Positions 59,905-64,000 of a DNA stretch of 64,000 bases are shown in pieces. A model generated the notes under the pieces. That model was not told the DNA's origin, did no database searches, and saw nothing but the letters and a program-made list of their open reading frames with translations. The number at the start of each line of letters is the position of its first letter. Position 1 is the first letter of the stretch. Source of the stretch: Galerina marginata (lineage: Eukaryota; Basidiomycota; Agaricomycetes; Agaricales; Galerinaceae); assembly GCA_023014335.1 (NCBI GenBank), contig JAECYW010000003.1, positions 372,001 to 436,000 of the forward strand, read 5' to 3'. The position numbers and the translations under genes were made by a program.

Positions 59905-62900
59905 CTAGCTACCATGGCTGCGGCAGTAAGGGAAGAGTTTGGAAACATGGAATACTGGATGGACTTTCCATGTTGACGGGAGTTTCAGGCGGTAAGCACG
60001 TTGTCCAATTTTCTTTTTAATTTTGAATGGTCCAAAACGTCGATGTTCAAGTTTTTTGGTTGGTCGGTTCGTTTTCAGGTTTTCGCCTTCTAAAAGAACT
60101 TCGTCACCTTCGTGAAACTCAGGTGCCGCTTGGTGACTGCGATCAAAGTGGGTTTTCATGTCTCTCGCCGCTCGTTCTAACGCCGCTCCTGCTTCCTTTC
60201 TCAGCTCTTCCATCCTCTCTACAAAGTTTGCTGCTGCCTCCACCGTGGATTCTCTCTTCACTTCAACTCCTTTTCGTGGATTCCTCCCCCAGTTCAGCAT
60301 GAAAGGTGAATGTCCTGTGCTTTTGTTGATTTTGTCGTTGTAACTGAATTCTGCTAGAGATAACCAGTTCGCCCAATCGTCCTGTCGATAGTTGACGAAG
60401 ATGCGCAAGTACTGTTCGACTTCTTGGTTAACTCGTTCGGTTTGACCATCGGTTTGCGGATGATATGCAGTAGAGACATTGGTTTGGATACCCAGTAAGT
60501 GATTCAGTGCCTCCATGAACTTGGACACAAATATGGTTCCCCGGTCGCTAATGACAGATTCAGGTAGTCCGAAGTCCTTCCAGACAAAATCTCTGTAAAG
60601 TCGCGCAGCACCTTCGGACGTGAGAGAGGTATAGGTGGGGATTATGCGAATCATTTTGGTGAGTCTATCAACCACAACCATGATGGCATCGTAACCCAAG
60701 CTAATAGGTAGTTCGGTTATCAGGTCGACAGTAATCCGCTGCCACGGATATTTGGGAATAAGGTTCGGTGAGAGGAGTCCTTGTGGTTTGTTTCGTTTAG
60801 TTTTCGTTCGTTGACAGAGATCACAGCTTTCGACATAGCGACGAACATCAACGTGAATGTGGGGCCACCAGTAGGAACGTAGAATCAGCTCTGCCGTTTT
60901 ATATCGCCCGGGATGACCAGCAGTATAGGTGTCATGGTGTAAACGGATGATCGTCTCGCGAAGCGTTCGGTCTGGCGGTACGTAGACACGATCTTGCCAT
61001 AGAATCAAGCCTTCACGCTCTTCCCAGCCTTTCTCTTTCAACAGCAACTTCTGCTTCACCGCCCGCTCTATCTCTTTGTGATTTCGGATTTTTTCAACCA
61101 AGCCATTCCCCTCATCCTCAATCTCAACATCCACTCTTCGTAAATGATGAGGCTGAATCAACACAACTCCATCATTGTCATCTTGTCCTTTCTCGTAATC
61201 TGGCCTCCTCGATAGTGCGTCCGCTCTTCCCATTGTATGACCAGGTCTATGGACTAACACAAAATCGTAGTTTGCAAGTTCGAGCGACCATCGAGCTTGT
61301 CGGCGGTTTAGTTTTTGGGCGGTCGTGAAGTATTGGAGATTTTTGTGATCAGTATGAATCTCAACTGTATGTTCCGCTCCTTGTAAGTGATGCCGCCATT
61401 CCTCGAGTGCTCGCATAATGGCTAACATTTCTCGATCGTGAATTTCGTAGTTCCTCTCGACGTTGCTCAAAGATCGCGATAAGAAGGCAATCGGTTTCCA
61501 CAGGTTGTTTTGACGTTGTAGTAATGTCGCACCTGTCGCATATCCGGAGCTGTCAGCCTCTACGCGATATGGATCTTTGTCGGTGGGAAATGCTAGCACT
61601 GGTGCTGTCGTAACGGCCATTTTGAGCTCGTTGAATGCCTTCTTCTCTTCTCCTCCCCACTTCCATGGCTGATTTCCGGTGAGTCGGTGTAACAGATAAC
61701 TCATTGTTGAGAAATGACTGATAAATCGTCGATAGTAATTTGCAAATCCGAGGAATTGCTGGAGTTCGCGTTTATTTTGGGGTTCTGGCCAGGCCCGCAC
61801 CGCCTCTACTTTCACAGTGTCCATCTCCACACCATCCTCCGAGATTACCATACCAAGGTATTCCACCTTCGTCTTTTCCCATTCACACTTCTCAGGTTTT
61901 AATGATAGATTGTTATCCGCAAGGATCCGAAGGACTTCTTTGGTGACGGCACGATGTTCTTCTAGCGTTTTCGTAAAGATTAGGATGTCGTCCATGTACA
62001 CGATCACGACGCCTCGTGTAATTAGGCCGGAGAATAACTCGTTCATCATAGTTTGGAATGTTGCAGGGGAATTCGTCAAGCCAAAGAACATGACTAATGG
62101 CTCGAAGAGACCGCGGTTCGTGATAAATGCTGCCTTCCACTCGTCGCCTTCTTTAATCCTGATGTTGTTATAGCCCCATCAAATATCAAACTTCGTGAAA
62201 TAGCGCGCGCCTCGTAACTTGTCAATGATTTCGGAAATAAGTGGTAAGGGATATCGATTTTTGATTGTTCCTGCATTCAACCGACGATAGTCTTGAACAG
62301 GGCGAAGACTTCCGTCTTTCTTCTTGACAAAGAAGAAAGGGGATGCAATCGGGCTTTTAGACGGTCGGATTCTACCTGATTGTAGGTGTTCTTCGATGAA
62401 TTCGTCAAGTTGTCGTTGTTCATCTCGAGCTAGTGGGTAGATTTTGCTTGTAAACGGTGTACTGTCGTCCTTAAGTTCGATGGCGTGATCCCATTTCCGT
62501 CGAGGTGGCATAGTGTCAAAGGACGACTTTTCAAAAACGGGGCTGAAATCTTTAACATATCTGTCGGGAACGCTTGTATTTGCCTTCAAGTTCTTCACGC
62601 GCGCATTCTCCTCTGCAAGATGTTGGGATATCGTGTAGCTGGCACGAATAGTGTCAATGTCGTCTGGTAAGACAAATAGTCTCTCTCCTTCCTCAAGTGT
62701 ATCAACATCCTCACTCTCCCAGGTGTCGTCATCATCAACATCCTCACAATCATCATCGTCATTATCATGCATGTCCACCAGATTTCCTATCACATCCTCG
62801 TCCTCTTCCCACAGCTGCGGTGTACCACATTCTCGTGGGCAGCGATCAAAAAGCACTTTTGCGTGGGTCCAGTCAATATTGGGGTTATGCTTCCGAAGCC

Positions 62901-63765
62901 ATGAATGTCCAAGGATGATCTTATTAGGACCCGTGTTGGTGACTGCAAACGTTATTGACTCGACATGGTCTCCGATCTTGACACGAAGAGGAACGACATA
63001 TCGAATAGGACCTCCTTCATTTGGGGTTCGGTCAACATTGTAGACTGGAATTGGATGTGCGAGCTTTTCGAGATTTAGCCCTAGTTGTCTTGCTAATGAT
63101 TCATCAATATAGCATCCTGTCGCTCCACAGTCAAGTAGACAATCAACCGTGAATTTCATGGCTGTGTCGACAGTTTGAAGCATAGCTGGGATAATGGTCG
63201 AGTTCGCCTTGGTACTGCCCATTCCTCGTAAAACATGTCGTAAAGGGTGTCGAAGATCTTCGAGTGTCCGGATAGCATCATTGATTGGGGCGGTTATCAA
63301 TGCTTGGAAAAGGGATACAGTGACTTCGTCTTGCCGTCGGCTCGACGTCCATTTTCTCAACGCGTAGATTGCTTTGTCCTTCATCTCTTTTAGTCGTCGT
63401 AAGAGTTTGGCCGCTGCGCTGGTATTGTTTGCATCATCCACCTCATCTGCGCTTTCACTCTCCTCCTCTCGTTCTGTATTTGCCTTCGCTTCTGTCGTCT
63501 TTGCTTCCTCTTCTGATCTCATTGCTTCTGTTTCATTCTTCTTTTCTGTCTCGCATTTATCTTCAAGAATACTAGATCCTTTTGCCTTCTCCTTTTCGTT
63601 CATTTTCCTTTCGTCTTCATCTTCTACATCTTCAATCGAGCTTGACTTCACCTTAGACTTCTTCTCTCGTTGTGTGGCTTTTAATGGTGTCGTAGTATCG
63701 TGTATTGGCGTTGACGTATTCATACTAATACATTGTGTAGTCGAAGAGGGCACACAATTATTCAC
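59905..63765 (-). pseudogene. Ty3/gypsy pol (protease, RT, RNase H, integrase) with one in-frame TGA
   Basis: Two open frames in the same register (62,182-63,765 and 59,905-62,178) are separated by a single TGA at 62,179-62,181. Upstream are a Lys/Glu-rich region, a protease-like site LLDCGATGCYID, and RT beginning KSPIASPFFFVKKKDGSLRP. The TGA falls where related elements read FDIRWGYNN, so CGA to TGA is likely. Downstream come the RT catalytic YMDD, RNase H (VEADSSGYATGATL, HTDHKNLQYF), the integrase zinc motif (HHDTYTAGHPGR, CDLCQRTK) and the integrase Asp/Asp/Glu in ITVDLITELP, ISDRGTIFV and DGQTERVNQEVEQ. It ends at the chromovirus GPF and HPVFHVSKLF region. The usual SGAT of the protease is CGAT here. 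The C-terminal chromodomain is at 49,961-50,230. Confidence 0.92.
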
Positions 63766-64000
63766 TCTTCGTTGGTAGGAAAACCCAATTCATTGAGTAA
63801 ACCCTTTTTGTCGTCATCTGAAAGATTGTCGAACATGGTGCGAACGAAAACGCGTGGTGCTTGGCGGGGGCGTCTGGGTTGTGGGCAGTTACGTGAAAAA
63901 TGACCTTCGCCATCACAATTATAGCACCGAAGGGTTCCTTTCATTCCGCCTCGCGCTCGGTCAATTTCCATAGGCACTCCAGCACCTCCAAATGTACCAG
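63762..64000 (-). CDS. Gag with CCHC zinc knuckle, partial
   Basis: C-terminal end of Gag, open to the window edge. It contains one nucleic-acid binding knuckle, CYNCDGEGHFSRNC, followed by a Pro/Arg-rich tail and NLSDDDKKGLLNELGF before the stop at 63,762. The pol frame overlaps the gag stop by a few bases in the -1 register (GAGTGA), which fits expression of pol by a -1 shift or by reinitiation. I saw no clear slippery heptamer. Confidence 0.85.
   Translation of the reverse strand, partial: GTFGGAGVPMEIDRARGGMKGTLRCYNCDGEGHFSRNCPQPRRPRQAPRVFVRTMFDNLSDDDKKGLLNELGFPTNEE

Larger units (their letters stand above)
49802..64000 (-). mobile_element. Ty3/gypsy chromovirus, interrupted, 5' end beyond window
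   Basis: Order on the minus strand: gag with CCHC knuckle (63,762-beyond the right edge), protease, reverse transcriptase, RNase H, integrase, inserted 9.66-kb element, chromodomain, polypurine tract and 3' LTR (49,802-49,974). The 5' LTR and primer site are off the right edge. The element is dead: pol has a nonsense codon at 62,179-62,181 and its chromodomain is cut off. Confidence 0.88.

Overview
The window is fungal nuclear DNA, most likely from a mushroom-forming basidiomycete (Agaricomycetes). The signs are: genes on both strands broken by many 37-100 bp GT-AG introns; a basidiomycete-type 7TM membrane protein; a small secreted protein with a Kex2-like site; a Ty3/gypsy chromovirus with a C-terminal chromodomain; and hAT elements with 8-bp target duplications. 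I saw no rRNA, tRNA or CRISPR.

Left part (1-22 kb). The main gene is an apparently intact NRPS-PKS hybrid on the minus strand (2,356-8,315). It reads C-A-T-KS and stops after the ketosynthase, the layout of tenuazonic acid synthetase (TAS1). My splice model gives 18 exons and about 1,644 aa. It includes a 7-nt microexon inside adenylation motif A8 and a His-to-Asn change in the third KS catalytic motif. Next come a 7TM protein gene (10,355-11,447), a locally triplicated decayed sequence (12.4-14.9 kb) and a long stretch with unassigned minus-strand coding-like islands (15-21 kb).

Middle (22-33 kb). A two-exon small secreted protein gene with a TATA box lies at 22,347-22,925. A decaying minisatellite with 104/119-bp units lies at 28.3-29.2 kb. 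I recognise no other genes here.

Right part (33-64 kb). This is a stack of nested transposons. One hAT transposase gene (minus, 33,233-44,476) is cut by three separate insertions: a 557-bp hAT MITE, a 1.7-kb element, and a 5.5-kb element with inverted arms that carries a multi-copy spliced gene family. Next to it are another hAT MITE (44,955-45,536) and a 1.58-kb LTR element with identical 174-bp LTRs, which itself contains a further hAT MITE. From 49.8 kb to the right edge runs a minus-strand chromovirus. Its pol has one in-frame TGA, and its chromodomain has been separated from the integrase by a 9.66-kb element with long terminal inverted repeats. That element holds a spliced gene of unknown function and a 2.26-kb element with CACAT... 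ends.

Working together: the NRPS-PKS would make one small molecule by itself (amino acid activation, condensation, KS-catalysed release). No tailoring genes are recognisable beside it, so no larger cluster can be claimed. The right half shows successive transposon insertions whose relative order can be read directly from the nesting.
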